Source: Dryas octopetala | Lineage: Eukaryota > Streptophyta > Magnoliopsida > Rosales > Rosaceae | Assembly (NCBI GenBank): GCA_963921425.1 | Contig: OY992840.1 | Coordinates: forward strand, 12,216,501-12,280,500 | Reading direction: 5' to 3' | DNA: 64,000 nt | Part shown: positions 26,059 through 37,928 of the stretch, one piece after another | Layout: each line of letters begins with the position of its first letter | Numbering within the stretch: the first letter of the stretch is position 1 | Notes under the pieces: model-generated | Databases searched by the model: none | Seen by the model: the letters and a program-made list of their open reading frames with translations, nothing else | Told to the model about the DNA's origin: nothing | Position numbers and translations under genes: made by a program

Positions 26059-26315
26059 CTAAAAACAAGGAGAGAAAGGAAAACAAATATATTAACAATA
26101 TCAACAGCTTATATGCTGGAAAAAACATGATAAATTTAGAAGTTCAAACAAAACTTGGGTCCCTCATTCACTCAACACGTTAATATAAGAACAAAAGATA
26201 AAGATTACAGGGAGAGCAACTAGGAAAAGACTGTAAAACCTGAGAAACAATATACTTTTCAGCAACCATAAATTAAAAGGAGGGGGGCAGGAGAAAGCAG
26301 TGACAACCAACTTAC

Positions 26316-26465
26316 AGTGAATGCATTTTCAACTAATTAAATGAAACACAGGCCCTTGCATGCCCACGAGCTCATCAAAGGGTACATCCTCTGCACCATC
26401 TGCATCATCCAAACTATCAAACATCTGTTCAACATGAGCTTCAAGACGAATAGCCTGCATCTCCC
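26316..26465 (-). pseudogene. Captured exon of a SUD1/DOA10-like E3 ubiquitin ligase
   Basis: The minus strand reads EMQAIRLEAHVEQMFDSLDD, then ADGAEDVPFDELVGMQGP and VFHL, followed after a 4-bp frame-shifting insertion (ATTA) by VENAFT and a GTAAGT donor. From memory this is nearly the sequence of plant SUD1 (CER9), the ER-membrane ligase related to yeast Doa10, just before its membrane region. Only this exon is present and it is frameshifted. It lies in the CACTA element, upstream in transcription sense of the other captured exons. Confidence 0.75.
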
Positions 26466-27820
26466 ACAACAACATTTTATGCATCCACGTATAACTCATT
26501 AATGAAAAACATCTATATACTAATTAATTATTTTTTCTCTTAGATTTGCCTAGAGTGAGATTCAAGTAATGGAAACTTAAAGTAAATTATTAAGCACAAA
26601 ACTAGTAGAACAAGTATTCAAAAGAATAGATTAGTCATTACAATTACAAACTACTCTAAAAGCACTAAATAAGCAGAACAAAGAAAATTACCAAGTCCTC
26701 TAAAAACATAATTTGATAAAGAGTCTAGCTTAATTTGAGATTTTAGAATGACATCGTTTTTTCTTTGCTCATAGAAACACATCCTTTATTAATTTCTTAA
26801 ACAAACTTTGATGGTTATACCACCCTCTCCATTCCCCATCCTCTCTCTCTCTCTCTCACAGATACACAGACACAATATTCACCAACTCATGTATTACCAC
26901 AGATTAAAAAAAAAATCAGAATGGGTATGTAGGTGGGAGGTGGGAGAGATGCATCAAAATGTAAGAAAATAAATCCCAAACTTGAAAGAAAGAGAAAACT
27001 CATCATATAAAAGTGAATATAAGGAAAAATTACAGGTACCCAGTTGAAGAACTCACCGAAATTGAACAAAAGAAAAGAATCGACGAAAAGAGAAATTATG
27101 CTTTTCATAGAGGAGCTTCCTTGTATGAAACCCTAAATCCTAAATCAAGAAAATCAAATAAACATTAAAAACCTCCATCAGATAGGGAGGAGCTTCCTTG
27201 TATGAAACCCTAAATCGTATATCAAGAAAATCTAACCAACATTAAAATCATAATTAGATAGGGATGGGCTTTAGAGTTAGAGCGAAACCTTGTATGAGCT
27301 TTACTGGTGGGCTCCCAAATCTAGCCGAGAACGGTTAGTAGCAGAAATGGAGAGAGAGCGAGAAAGACACTGATAGATGTAGAGAGAGGAAGAGAGAGAG
27401 GGAGAAAATTTGGATAGTGCGGAAGGAAAGAGATCAAGCTGTGAGAGACTTCTGCACGATGAGGAGTTGAGGACGGCGAAGATGGAGATCGAATGGGGCA
27501 CGAGTATCTGAAAGTAGGTGAAGTCTCAGAGCTAGGGCTTTGACCAAATTAGACTTAAAGCGCGAGGACTGTTCATTAGCGCGCCTCCGCTTTTGGCGAA
27601 ATACAAACAGCCGCAAATTCTTTATTTTACCCAATACAACAGTTTTGTCTAAAACTATTGTGTAATAATTTAAGAAAAATCTCAAGACTAAATACCATTG
27701 GATATTATATGATCATATAACGGTTTTTATAAAACCATTGTGTAATAAATTAAGATAACGGACAAAATACGAACCGTTGTCTATTTACCGATGTCTATTT
27801 ATATTATTGTAGTAGTGTGT

Positions 27821-29293
27821 CGAAGCAGTTTATTAATAGGTTCTATCTCTTACTCAGTTATTTAATAACTGAGTTAATCTTTAATTTGGGCTTTGAGGTC
27901 CAATATCATTGGGCCTCTCATCAATTAAACATGGCAGATTAATTATGGCCCATCAGTCACCAAGATCGGAGGTATTGCTAGAGTAATCATGATCCGCATC
28001 TTCAGATCCACTCAATGCATTCCTTTGTAGCTTAATTTCCACCCCATTTTTTTAGAATATGGCCAAAGTAATGGTTTAAAATATGCATCCTAGTCCCACA
28101 GTTGTACAGGAGGTTATTGATGTTCATTGACCAAAAAACTTCAAACTTTAAGCCAAAAACATAAAAAATGAAATTATGGCAACAAAATACCAGAGCCTTC
28201 ATCAATTCAAGATCCAAGATTTCCATTTTTTCTTACAACATAAGATCCAACATTCATTATTTTCTTCTCTAATTTAGAGAGTTGAACGAAATCTTTTAGT
28301 AAAAGAGATCTAAACTATGAGTAGATCGAGTACGTAAGAATACAAAGGACAAAGGATGTATCACTTAATTCTGGGCTGCGAAGGAGTACAGCAGTTTTTT
28401 TTTTTTTTTCCTGAAAGTACAACACTCTTCTAATGCTATGAAGGGGTAGATTTTGAAACATAAGTAATAAAATTATATAAAAAAGCATTAAAGAAATAAA
28501 GAAAGTGTAAGAGGAGAAAAATGGAGTGTGAAAATCGCTATCCTATTTTTTTTGTTAAGTGTGGATGTTAACTTTGTATGATGGACGAATATATAGGTGC
28601 ATATATCGAGGTTGAGATTAGTTAGCACAATCTGAACAATCTGTATTGAAAGTAGAATTACCAATGTTAAATTGTAGAAGTAAAGCAAATTAATTAATTG
28701 TGATCGTGAACTTGCATTTAAACAAGCATACCAGCCATTACTTTTAAAAATGAAGCGGAAATTTTAAGCTCAAGCATAATTACATAATTCCTCAAACAGA
28801 ACGGTCCCGAATAAATTAATTAGAGAACTCATAATGCCAAAAGCACAAATCAGAAACAGAAATAGAAAAACGAGGAAATCTATGAGCTGGAAATTAGTCT
28901 TTTAGCTTAAAAGACTAATTTTTCCATGCAAACTTTTGTTACTTACTGACTTGCACACCTGCAAACTAGAAGTTTAAGCTTGGCTCAGTACTACTAATTA
29001 ATCATAACACACTAGTGGAACACACCTTCCTTAGTCCTCTATTTATTAGTGAGATTACAATAGTTGAAGTACCTTCCCGCATAGTGAAAGCAAATAGGAA
29101 TTGCCATCGAATTATATTATTATGACACCTAGATTATAGCTTTATAGGATAAATTTTTACATACAACAGGTGTCATATATGATAAATAATCAAGTACTGG
29201 TACATGATTATGAGTTTATTACGAGAAGGGTGTTGTATACACTCGTCGTATACAAGAATTGTTCTCTGAGTTGCGACGTCAATCTTAGCCCAA
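27821..29293. repeat. Module A intergenic DNA downstream of type III gene
   Basis: No gene. Matches 38781-40256, 53300-54780 and 12390-13530. It contains a small hairpin at 28892-28920 that is shared with C but not with B or module 1. Confidence 0.75.
28892..28920. other. Perfect 13-bp-arm hairpin with a 3-base loop
   Basis: AATTAGTCTTTTA, loop GCT, then the complement TAAAAGACTAATT. The same hairpin is in C at 54370-54398. B (near 39845) and module 1 (near 13430) have CAACTCTTAAAAGACTAATT instead. Confidence 0.85.
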
Positions 29294-29875
<582 letters not shown>

Positions 29876-29901
29876 TTAGATTGAAGCGCCTAATTGGTGC
29901 A

Positions 29902-29908
29902 ATTTATA
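29902..29908 (-). promoter_or_regulatory. Probable TATA box of type III gene, copy A
   Basis: TATAAAT on the minus strand, about 63 bases upstream of the ATG. Conserved at 40865-40871 and 55389-55395. Confidence 0.55.
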
Positions 29909-30290
29909 CTGCCATTTCGGGGTTGCTAGTTTGTCTTTTTAATCCTAGGAATTTATTGAAGAATATGCCCAATTTATGTGCCTCTTTGGCTGTAGTAGCT
30001 ACTAGGTAGCTAGTATTAAAGCTTGAAACAGTGGTAGCTACCTAATCTTGCAAGAGTAGGAGTTTTATATATGGAACATTAAAACTATTTGTACCATATT
30101 CACGAGGTAAATCATGTATAAACATCTATATATGCAAGTCTTATATTAAATGTGGTTTAAAAATGTGGTCAATTTAACATTACTCGATCGTCGTGACTAA
30201 GCATTTGAGAATTTTAGTTGGATGTTATGAGTGACAATGTGTAATTTTACGTTGAGCATCTGTTTTGGCATTAAAAAAAAAAAAAAACCA

Positions 30291-31090
30291 TAACCCCACT
30301 TAATTACAATGTGCAGTTTGTTAATATAATGTTAACTCTTTTGTTGTATGTGTCCTAATTAAGTTGCCAATGTAGCGTTATATTAACAACATTTTATTAA
30401 TATAAGGTTTTAACTCTTGTGTCATCTCTGTTAGCCAGCCTCATATATACATGTTGGTTTCAGTGTTAGTTGAGATGCTGCTAAGCCAATGATAAGAAGC
30501 AACATATCGACCTTGTCTATTTTGTAAAGTGAAATGCTAACAACAACAACCGCCACCATTGTCACTAGCAAAGCTCTTTTGCAAATATCTCCCACAAATA
30601 TGCTTGGCAGACCAAACCAAAACGAAGTATTGTTTTTTAAGAAATGGTTAGTGCTAGGGAGACCATCTCTTTGTACCATCTAATGTGAGGTGAGATTCAC
30701 CAATACAAATAAGGCTCATCTCTATTAGAGAAATAGTACACTAGATGATACAAAGAGATGGTCTCCTTAGCATTTTTCTTAAGGGATATGTTAACTCTGT
30801 ACAAGTGGTTATCATTGGAGGTGGCCATATAGTACGTTAGACTCATGTCATAGAGAGCTATAAATAAGGAAAAACGATCTGACATTACAATGGTGACTAA
30901 CCATAATATTATTACTTTTTTATTGACTAGCTAAGCTAAGAGCTTAACTGCAATCAACCAAAAACTCTCAAATAAAGCACACCATGCAATTGACTAAAAA
31001 ATAGCACACCATGCATGAAACAGAACATATTTGAACACCACTCTCATTCTCACATTCGAAAACTCAGAATTAATGCTAATATGCTTAAAT
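30291..31090. repeat. Spacer between type III and type II genes, copy A
   Basis: Shared with 41250-42053 and 56280-57092. A minus-strand frame at 30431-30679 (hydrophobic, with LLLIIGLAASQLTLKP) is kept in B and C, but I recognise no family and it lacks supporting signals, so I do not call it a gene. A fold-back structure lies at 30638-30783. Confidence 0.5.
30638..30783. other. Fold-back sequence with about 40-bp arms
   Basis: The left arm contains GGAGACCATCTCTTTGTACC and the right arm complements to GGAGACCATCTCTTTGTATC, within longer imperfect arms (30638-30683 and 30742-30783). B keeps it (near 41601-41746). In C the left arm is changed, so the hairpin is lost. Could be a tiny MITE or a small-RNA hairpin. 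Confidence 0.6.
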
Positions 31091-31651
31091 TCACCAACAC
31101 TCATAGAATTTGATATCCACTCGGAGCCTGAAGTACACTTCACCTTCATACGCATCAGTCATTATGGTTGCAATTCCCCGGTGCATGAAAAAATCTCCGG
31201 TGCCACCCACAATGGATATATCCCGGGTTTTCAGCATAACCGGATTGTCTCCAATGAAATTTATGCTGCCTTGGTAGTTTGTGGTATTCAGAACAAATGA
31301 GAACCCAAGCCAAGCAGTGATTGTGTTCTTTGTAACATACAAGTAGAGTCCTTGTGCCCTGCCAACAGGCTTTGAGTGCAGATTGTTGTCAAGGGTAATG
31401 GGGTCATCGAAAACTACAATGTTCCCAAAATAAGATTGGGGTGCATAGATGGTCAAATTAGCTCCTTGAGGGGCTGCAACAATTGCAGAGGTAGCATTAG
31501 CAGCATTTTTGCCATTGTAAATAATGTCATGGAAGTACAGCACTAGGTGCTTGCATGGTTTATATTGGTTTTTACTTCTTGGGTGGGCTGAAGACAAAGC
31601 AAGGAACATGAAGAAGAAGGAAAAAAGAGCAATGGATTTTCTTGCCCCCAT
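31091..31651 (-). CDS. Dirigent protein, type II, copy A
   Basis: Complete intronless gene of 186 aa with signal peptide (1-22) and all domain motifs: [53 protein letters not shown] and the terminal YECW. Sequons NATSA, NLT and NTT suggest glycosylation in the secretory pathway. One change stands out: LYVTKN replaces the family LYDTKN, an Asp to Val substitution at the end of a core strand. B has the same change, whereas the copies at 5619 and 57093 keep Asp. It is the partner of the type III gene 1.25 kb away on the same strand. Confidence 0.95.
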   Translation of the reverse strand: MGARKSIALFSFFFMFLALSSAHPRSKNQYKPCKHLVLYFHDIIYNGKNAANATSAIVAAPQGANLTIYAPQSYFGNIVVFDDPITLDNNLHSKPVGRAQGLYLYVTKNTITAWLGFSFVLNTTNYQGSINFIGDNPVMLKTRDISIVGGTGDFFMHRGIATIMTDAYEGEVYFRLRVDIKFYECW

Positions 31652-31783
31652 TATGGGTTATGAAAAGCAGAGGCTGCAGAGCTCAAAGGGAACAGAGGAA
31701 AGGAATATTCTGAGCTCCAAAGGGATGAGCTTTTGCTAATAACTAGCTACTTGGGAGTTTGCTATCAGTCCCAATTCATGGCA

Positions 31784-31791
31784 TTATATAA
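31784..31791 (-). promoter_or_regulatory. Probable TATA box of type II gene, copy A
   Basis: TTATATAA, 133 bases upstream of the start codon. Just upstream of it (31796 onward), A and B carry about 45 bp between two CACTTGGA repeats that is missing in module 1. Confidence 0.6.
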
Positions 31792-32342
31792 GCACTTGGA
31801 AGCGGGATTAATTAATCCAAAAGTTTGAAAGTTCCACTTGGAGTATAATTTGATGTGTAGAGCCATATAATGTACATCACCAAGAAAATAACCAGAATAT
31901 GATTATTAAATAAGATGTTGTAGAGCCTTAGTTTGACTCCCAAGTGTAGCATAGATGATATCCTTTATTCCACATCCCTCTTTTTCTGGATCTAAGATAA
32001 TAATGACTAAGGACTTTGCCTTTGAAATGATTTCTGAATGTATATGGTCTTTCTATGATGTTAATACAAAGACTTTACGATAACCATGAAAATGAAAGCA
32101 TGCATGGTAGTAAAAAAGAAATTGGGGAGAGTATACAGATTATTGTATTCTAATACATTACAGTCATGATGGTTAATGTTGTTCGACAATTTAATATATT
32201 ATGTTGTTAGACTCTTAATTTGAACCACACAATAAAATAAAGAATTCTACTTAATTGATTTATAATTCAGATTGATAATTTGATAACATAGACTTTGAAA
32301 CTTCCGTGCTATAAGACTATTGACACTTCTGGCATAGACTAA

Positions 32343-33030
32343 GGCCCCGTTTGGGATTGAGGTGGAGGACCCAAAAGCTGTTGTGGATGACAATTCTCAA
32401 TCACCTACAGCAGTTTTGGTGTTTGGTAAAAAAAATAAAAAATTGCTTTTTCCCGCAATTCTCAACTCCCACAGCAAAAACAGAAAGCAGGTTTCTAGGT
32501 GTTTTTGAAAGCTGCAGTGACTCACAACAACAATGAATATTTTATTTTACCCATAATACCCTCATTGATTTATATAATTTTTATTTGTTTATTTTAAATT
32601 AAAAAATATGTCCATTGTTAGTTATATTTTATATTGTGATAATTAATTATGATATTTTATTTATACGATTAAAATTATAATATACCTAAAAAAATAATAG
32701 GCATACTTATTTAATAATGTTGTTCTTAGAAAAATTAATGCTAATACAAATTTGTGGTAAAAAATTTCAAAAACAAGTAAAAAAAAAACATTTTACTTTT
32801 ACCAAACAAATAAGTGAAATGCACTTTCAGCATCATGTTCATTTTAGTAATTATATACGGTCACAACATTTTTATATTAACATTTTTATATTAACATTTA
32901 CCAAATACTTTGATACTGTTTTTTGCACTCACAGCACTTTTGAAAACATAGTTTACTAAATACTCAACTGCTTTACTTTACAGCTGACTTTACTTCACAG
33001 CTGTTTTTTCTCACAGCAATACCAAACTGG
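32343..33030. mobile_element. MITE-like element (GGCCCCGTTTGGG end), copy A
   Basis: The left end is GGCCCCGTTTGGGATTG and the right end complements to CCAGTTTGGTATTGC, an imperfect terminal repeat. AT-rich interior. Compared with module 1, about 320 bp of flanking DNA is missing at the insertion. A carries a 14-bp tandem duplication near 32868-32899 that B lacks. Confidence 0.65.
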
Positions 33031-33852
33031 TACTATGAGGAGCACGACCAGAACGAGATTAAATTAATTAAGTTCAATTTTCAGGTCAAGTTGCTAAAAA
33101 TAATACATGTTATGGGGGAATCTAAATTTCATGTTATATTATTAGGGCTGTCAAATTAAATTATTGATAAAATAGAATCATATTTGAATATGTATAGTCT
33201 ACATGTTTTATTGAAACAATATTACTCTTGATTAGAAATCATTTGTCAAATTAACATGGATCAGAAAACAAAGATGCTCAAATAATTGGCATATTCTTAG
33301 CTTTCCATAAAAACAATATCTAGTTTTGGATCATTCTGCAATATTTTTCACGACTAGTACGCTGATTGCGGTCCAATTTTTCTGCAATATTTTTGCATTC
33401 TATTCTGGTGCCTGGTGAGAGATTGGTGGAGGTAAGTGTTGATTAGTGCACGCTGGTTCATATGAAAAGTGACATATAATATATTTCACGCTGGTCCATA
33501 TGAAAAGCGACATATAATATATGTCTTTATATATACGGTAGGTGAGTTAGATAAGTCAAGTGGGCCTCTTAACACATTCAAATGAAACTCTAAACTGTGG
33601 AAATTACAGCTCTAATAATAAAGACACTCTTACACCGCGACCGTCTCTTTTTTTTTTTTTTTTATTGAATGAGAGATCATTAATATTGAAACTACGAGGG
33701 AATTATAAAGTCAGTTGCAAGCTGGTCATGAAGCCAATAAGGAGCTTCACCAAGCCAATAACTCAACATTGAACCACAAGACAACGCATGTGGAGCAAGC
33801 AAATGAGCAACTAGAATTAGCAAACAAAGCCCAAATTCCCTTAGTTTCATCC
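33031..33852. other. Intergenic with an older insertion fragment
   Basis: 33031-33570 matches 7235-7995. From about 33571 a segment starts that module 1 lacks; it includes a T-run with ATTGAATGAGAGATC near 33645-33680, which looks like the 3' end of a LINE-type retroelement in reverse. No gene. Confidence 0.4.
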
Positions 33853-34485
33853 TCTGAAGCATGGATACGCGATTTTGGTGCCGTATCCCGTATCGGATAT
33901 ACCAACAGATACAATACGCTCGGATACGCATTGGATATGTATCTGGGTCAACGGATACGTGGTTGACTGGTTGGATATGTGTATCCTTTGCTCTCGAGAT
34001 GGGTAATATGTAAAGATGTAAAGATTCCCAATTATCCAGACTACCCAGAACTCAATTCTTCATTTCTGATTTCTTCTAGCTTCTTCATCCCTGTGGAGTG
34101 TGGAGAAAGTCTCGAGAGACCGATGCCGACGAGTGGCGACCTATTCTCCTCTCATCTTCTGTAATTTTATCTGTTCTTTACTTCTCTCTCTAATATCTGG
34201 CCTCTCTCTCTGTGTAATATCTGGCCTTGGCCTTCTCCTTATATCTTTCTAGTTCCTCACGTGCAAATGTGCACTCCATCAACTAATATCTCAATTGAGT
34301 CAATTGTTTCTACTTTTTCACTTTTCAAATATAATATTATAATATTCGACCAAAAAAAAAATTATATTATTATAATATTCAAATATAATATTATAGTATC
34401 AACTAATATAATGCTAATATTACTATATCTTTGAAATAGTCTTCTTAGTTTCCATCTTCATTGAATAGGTGTGATGCTTAAAATT
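33853..34485. mobile_element. Mutator-like element, left part, copy A (broken by a CACTA insertion)
   Basis: Preceded by GTTTCATCC and starting TCTGAAGCATGGATACG, as in the complete copy at 44801-45729. At 34486 a CACTA element interrupts it, and the remainder lies beyond the assembly gap or is missing. Confidence 0.75.
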
Positions 34486-37073
34486 CACTACAAGAAAAAC
34501 ATATTTGGGCGACCAAACTTTGGGCGACGAACATATATTCGTCGCCCAAAGAAATTTAGGGCGACGAACAAGAAAATTTGTCGCTCAAAGTTATAAAGGT
34601 TTGGGCGACGAACATGTTCGTCGCCCAAAGAAGGTTTAGGCGACGAATCACACGTTCATCGCCCAAAGTTACTTTGGGCGACGAACAAATTTCGTCGCCT
34701 AAACATTAACAACAAACAATTAATTGAGAAATCCATTGGGCGAGGAATATACATGTTCGTCGCCCAAAGATAATTTGGGCGACGAACATATATATTCCTC
34801 GCCCAAACTTACTTTGGGTGACAAAATATTTCGTCGCCCAAACTCATTTTGGGCGAGGAATAATATGTTCGTCGCCCAAAGACACTTTAGGTGACGAAAT
34901 TATGTTCGTCGCCCAATATGAGTTTGGGCGACGAAATATGTTCGTCTCCCAAAGGATCATCCTGTTTTGTAATAATGGTTTGGGCGAGGAACCTCACAAT
35001 TCGTCGCCCAAAGACACTTTGGGTGACGAAATTATATTCGTCGCCCAATATGAGTTTGGGCGACGAAATATGTTCGTCGCCCAAAAAATCATCCTGTTTT
35101 GTAATAATGGTTTGGGCGAGGAACCTCACAATTCGTCGCCCAAAGTTTGTTTGGGCGACGAAATTTGTAGTTCCTCGCCCAAAGTAAGAATATTTTTTTG
35201 TTTACAATTTTATATATGTAATAGCATACTATACGATTGTATTTCCAAAGATCATAACCATTCATTTTTTAATTCCCCACTTAAGGATCATCCATGCAAA
35301 AAATTAGCTCAATCGGAGATGTAGAAGTTAGGTAACGGTGGTTGAACTTATGAACGATTGTAAATTTTGTAATACGAATCGAAGTATGAGATGAATTCCG
35401 ATTTAGCCGATTTTTTGCAGAGATGATCTTCCAGTATAAACGAATAGAATGAACGGTTCCGATCGTTGAAATCACATTGTAGTCTTCACAAATTGTTGAA
35501 TCACCAAAATTTCTACCCAAAAGTTAATATAATTATACTCTTCAAGTGTATTTGTATGTAGAAGATCACTTTTATATTGTGTTTTTAACGATCCGAACCG
35601 ATCATTCCTTAGTGCCTCACTTAAGGATCATCCATGCAAAAAATTAACTCAATCGGAGATGTAGAAGTTAGGTAACGGTGGTTGAACTTATGAACGATTG
35701 TAAATTTTGTAATACGAATCGAAGTATGAGATGAATTCCGATTTAGCCGATTTTTTGCAGGGATGATCTTCCAGTATAAACGAATAGAATGAACGGTTCC
35801 GATCGTTGAAATCACATTGTAGTCTTCACAAATTGTTGAATCACCAAAATTTCTACCCAAAAGTTAATATAATTATACTCTTCAAGTGTATTTGTATGTA
35901 GAAGATCACTTTTGTATTGTGTTTTTAACGATCCGAACCGATCATTCCTTAGTGCCTCACTTAAGGATCATCCATGCAAAAAATTAGCTCAATCGGAGAT
36001 GTAAAAGTTAGGTAACGGTGGTTGAACTTATGAACGATTGTAAATTTTGTAATACGAATCGAAGTATGAGATGAATTCCGATTTAGCCGATTTTTTGCAG
36101 GGATGATCTTCCAGTATAAATGAATAGAATGAACGGTTCCGATCGTTGAAATCACATTGTAGTCTTCACAAATTGTTGAATCACCAAAATTTCTACCCAA
36201 AAGTTAATATAATTATACTCTTCAAGTGTATTTGTATATAGAAGATCACTTTTGTATTATGTTTTTAACGATCCGAACCGATCATTCCTTAGTGCCTCAC
36301 TCAAAGATCATCCATGCAAAAAATTAACTCAATTGGAGATGTAGAAGTTAGGTTTAGCATTTAGGATGTATGAACGATCTTGATTCTTATAATAATAATC
36401 GAACGGGTAGATGAACTCCGATTGAGCCGATTTTTTCCAGGGTTGATCTTTGAGTATGAACATATATGAAGAATGGCTCTGATTGTGATAATCACGTTGT
36501 GGTCTTCACAATTATTGAAGCTACAAGGTTTTAACGAAAGAGTTGATATAATTTTATTCTTCAAATGCAAAAACCACTGATTTATATGTAGAACCTTATA
36601 TGTCGATTGTATTTTTAACGATCTGAACCGTTCATTTATTAGTTTGTCACTCAAAGATCATTCCTCTAAAATATTAGGTCAATTGGAGATCTAGAAGTTT
36701 GGTATTGGAGCTCGAACGTATGAACGATCATGGTTCATAAAAAATTCAACTTTGGGCGACGAAATGTAGCTTTAAGCGACGAACAATGCGTCGCCCAAAG
36801 TCTGAAATTATGGCGGGATAAAACGGTGCCCTAATGTCAAGAACTTTGGGCGACGAACATGGATTCGTCGCTCAAAGTGACTTTAGGCGACGAATAAACA
36901 TATTCGTCGCCCAAAGTGACTTTGGGTGACGAATTCATGGTCGTCGCTCAAAGATACTTAAGGCGACGAACATGAATTCGTCACCCAAATTCAATTTGGG
37001 CGACGAACGTGTTAATTCGTCGCCTAAAGTCACTTTGAGCGACGAATCCATGTTCGTCGCCCAAAGTCTTTAA
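34486..37073. mobile_element. CACTA element, left portion, truncated by the gap
   Basis: Starts CACTACAAGAAAAAC, a classic CACTA terminus, after AATT. The homologous place in B (45436) reads through without it. From 34505 to 35190 and from 36748 to 37070 the sequence is packed with TTTGGGCGACGAA and its complement TTCGTCGCCCAAA in both orientations, over twenty copies with small variants; these look like subterminal transposase-binding repeats. In between is a 340-bp tandem array. The right terminus is not seen because of the N run. Repeats such as FGRRN in translated frames are only echoes of the DNA repeat. Confidence 0.85.
35281..36740. repeat. 340-bp tandem array inside the CACTA element
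   Basis: Three near-identical 340-bp units start at 35281, 35621 and 35961 (TTAAGGATCATCCATGC). A fourth, diverged unit of about 350 bp starts at 36301 and a fifth, partial one at 36651. The first three differ by only a few bases, so they expanded recently. Confidence 0.92.
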
Positions 37074-37273
37074 NNNNNNNNNNNNNNNNNNNNNNNNNNN
37101 NNNNNNNNNNNNNNNNNNNNNNNNNNNNNNNNNNNNNNNNNNNNNNNNNNNNNNNNNNNNNNNNNNNNNNNNNNNNNNNNNNNNNNNNNNNNNNNNNNNN
37201 NNNNNNNNNNNNNNNNNNNNNNNNNNNNNNNNNNNNNNNNNNNNNNNNNNNNNNNNNNNNNNNNNNNNNNNNN
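37074..37273. other. Assembly gap, 200 N
   Basis: Exactly 200 N, a placeholder size. The left side is inside a CACTA element and the right side is inside a Pack-MULE, so neither edge is natural. Confidence 0.99.
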
Positions 37274-37928
37274 CACCAGCATCAGGCCTTCGCCATTGTC
37301 GCTGGAGCGATTCTCGGGATCGGTGCAGGCCTACTTCAGTACTCCAATGTTCATATTGAGGTGGCCGGAGAAGGGAGGGAGGTGGGTGGGTCATTGAGTT
37401 GGGTGGCCGACGCGGGGGAGGAGGAAGGAGGAGGGCTCGGGGCTGGGGTTTCGGGGAGAGAGAGAGAGAGTTAGAGAGAGATGAGAGGGGTCGGGTGGGT
37501 CGTCTGGTGGGTCGCCGGCGTGGTGGCTGGGGTCGCCGGCAAGGTGGCTGGGGTCGGAGGGGTGGGTGGCTGGGGTTGGGTGGGTCTCGGGGGAGGGGTG
37601 GGAGGCGGAGGGCGGAGGGAGGGGTGCTGCTCCATTTTTATTGTTTTTATTTTTTATTTTTTTGAGTTTTTAATTTTTTAATTTTTTAATTTTTTTTAAA
37701 TAATTAGTTCATTTTTTTAAATTTTTTTTTATTATTTTTTTTTTGTTATCCACGTGGCATGTTTTTAGTGTGCCACGTGGACAAATAACGGCAGGCCTGA
37801 CGGAAAAGTTGACGGAGGTACCTGGATGTGCAAAATCAGTAATTGAGGTACCTACGAGCAACTTTTTGTAATTGGGGTACTCAAGTGATATAGGGTGGTT
37901 AGTTGAGGTACTTTTGTGTAATTTGCCC
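37274..37928. mobile_element. Pack-MULE, right part, copy B
   Basis: Starts in the captured UNC93-like segment and runs to GCCC followed by the target duplication ATCATAATA (37929-37937). Nearly identical to 20304-21234 but without the nested 292-bp MITE. Confidence 0.88.

Larger units (their letters stand above)
22083..27817. mobile_element. CACTA (En/Spm) element, 5735 bp, with captured host exons
   Basis: Begins CACTACTACAAAATAG and ends with the complement of CACTACTACAATAATA. TGT is duplicated on both sides (22080-22082 and 27818-27820), the 3-bp duplication expected of CACTA transposases. Module B has the intact target at 38778-38780. Subterminal regions hold many short AACCGTTGT/ACAACGGTT motifs in both orientations, the usual transposase-binding layout. 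I see no transposase or TNP-like frame, so it looks non-autonomous. Its centre carries exon-intron pieces of host genes, all on the minus strand (24408-24657, 25734-26058, 26316-26465). Toward the right end, 27100-27600 resembles a plant 5' leader (pyrimidine-rich on the minus strand, AAACCCTAAATC repeated). Confidence 0.92.

Noticed and set aside
27103-27300. AAACCCTAAATC motifs resembling telomere repeats
   Set aside because: Only two separated copies inside a duplicated leader-like segment of the CACTA element; such motifs are common in plant 5' leaders.
34818-35324. Open frames with repeated FGRRN and VAQ-like peptides in the second CACTA element
   Set aside because: They only translate the repeated TTTGGGCGACGAA DNA motif and exist on both strands; no protein signal.
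35281-36650. Evenly spaced repeats that could suggest a CRISPR-like array
   Set aside because: Units are 340-bp head-to-tail tandem copies with no unique spacers, and the host is a plant.
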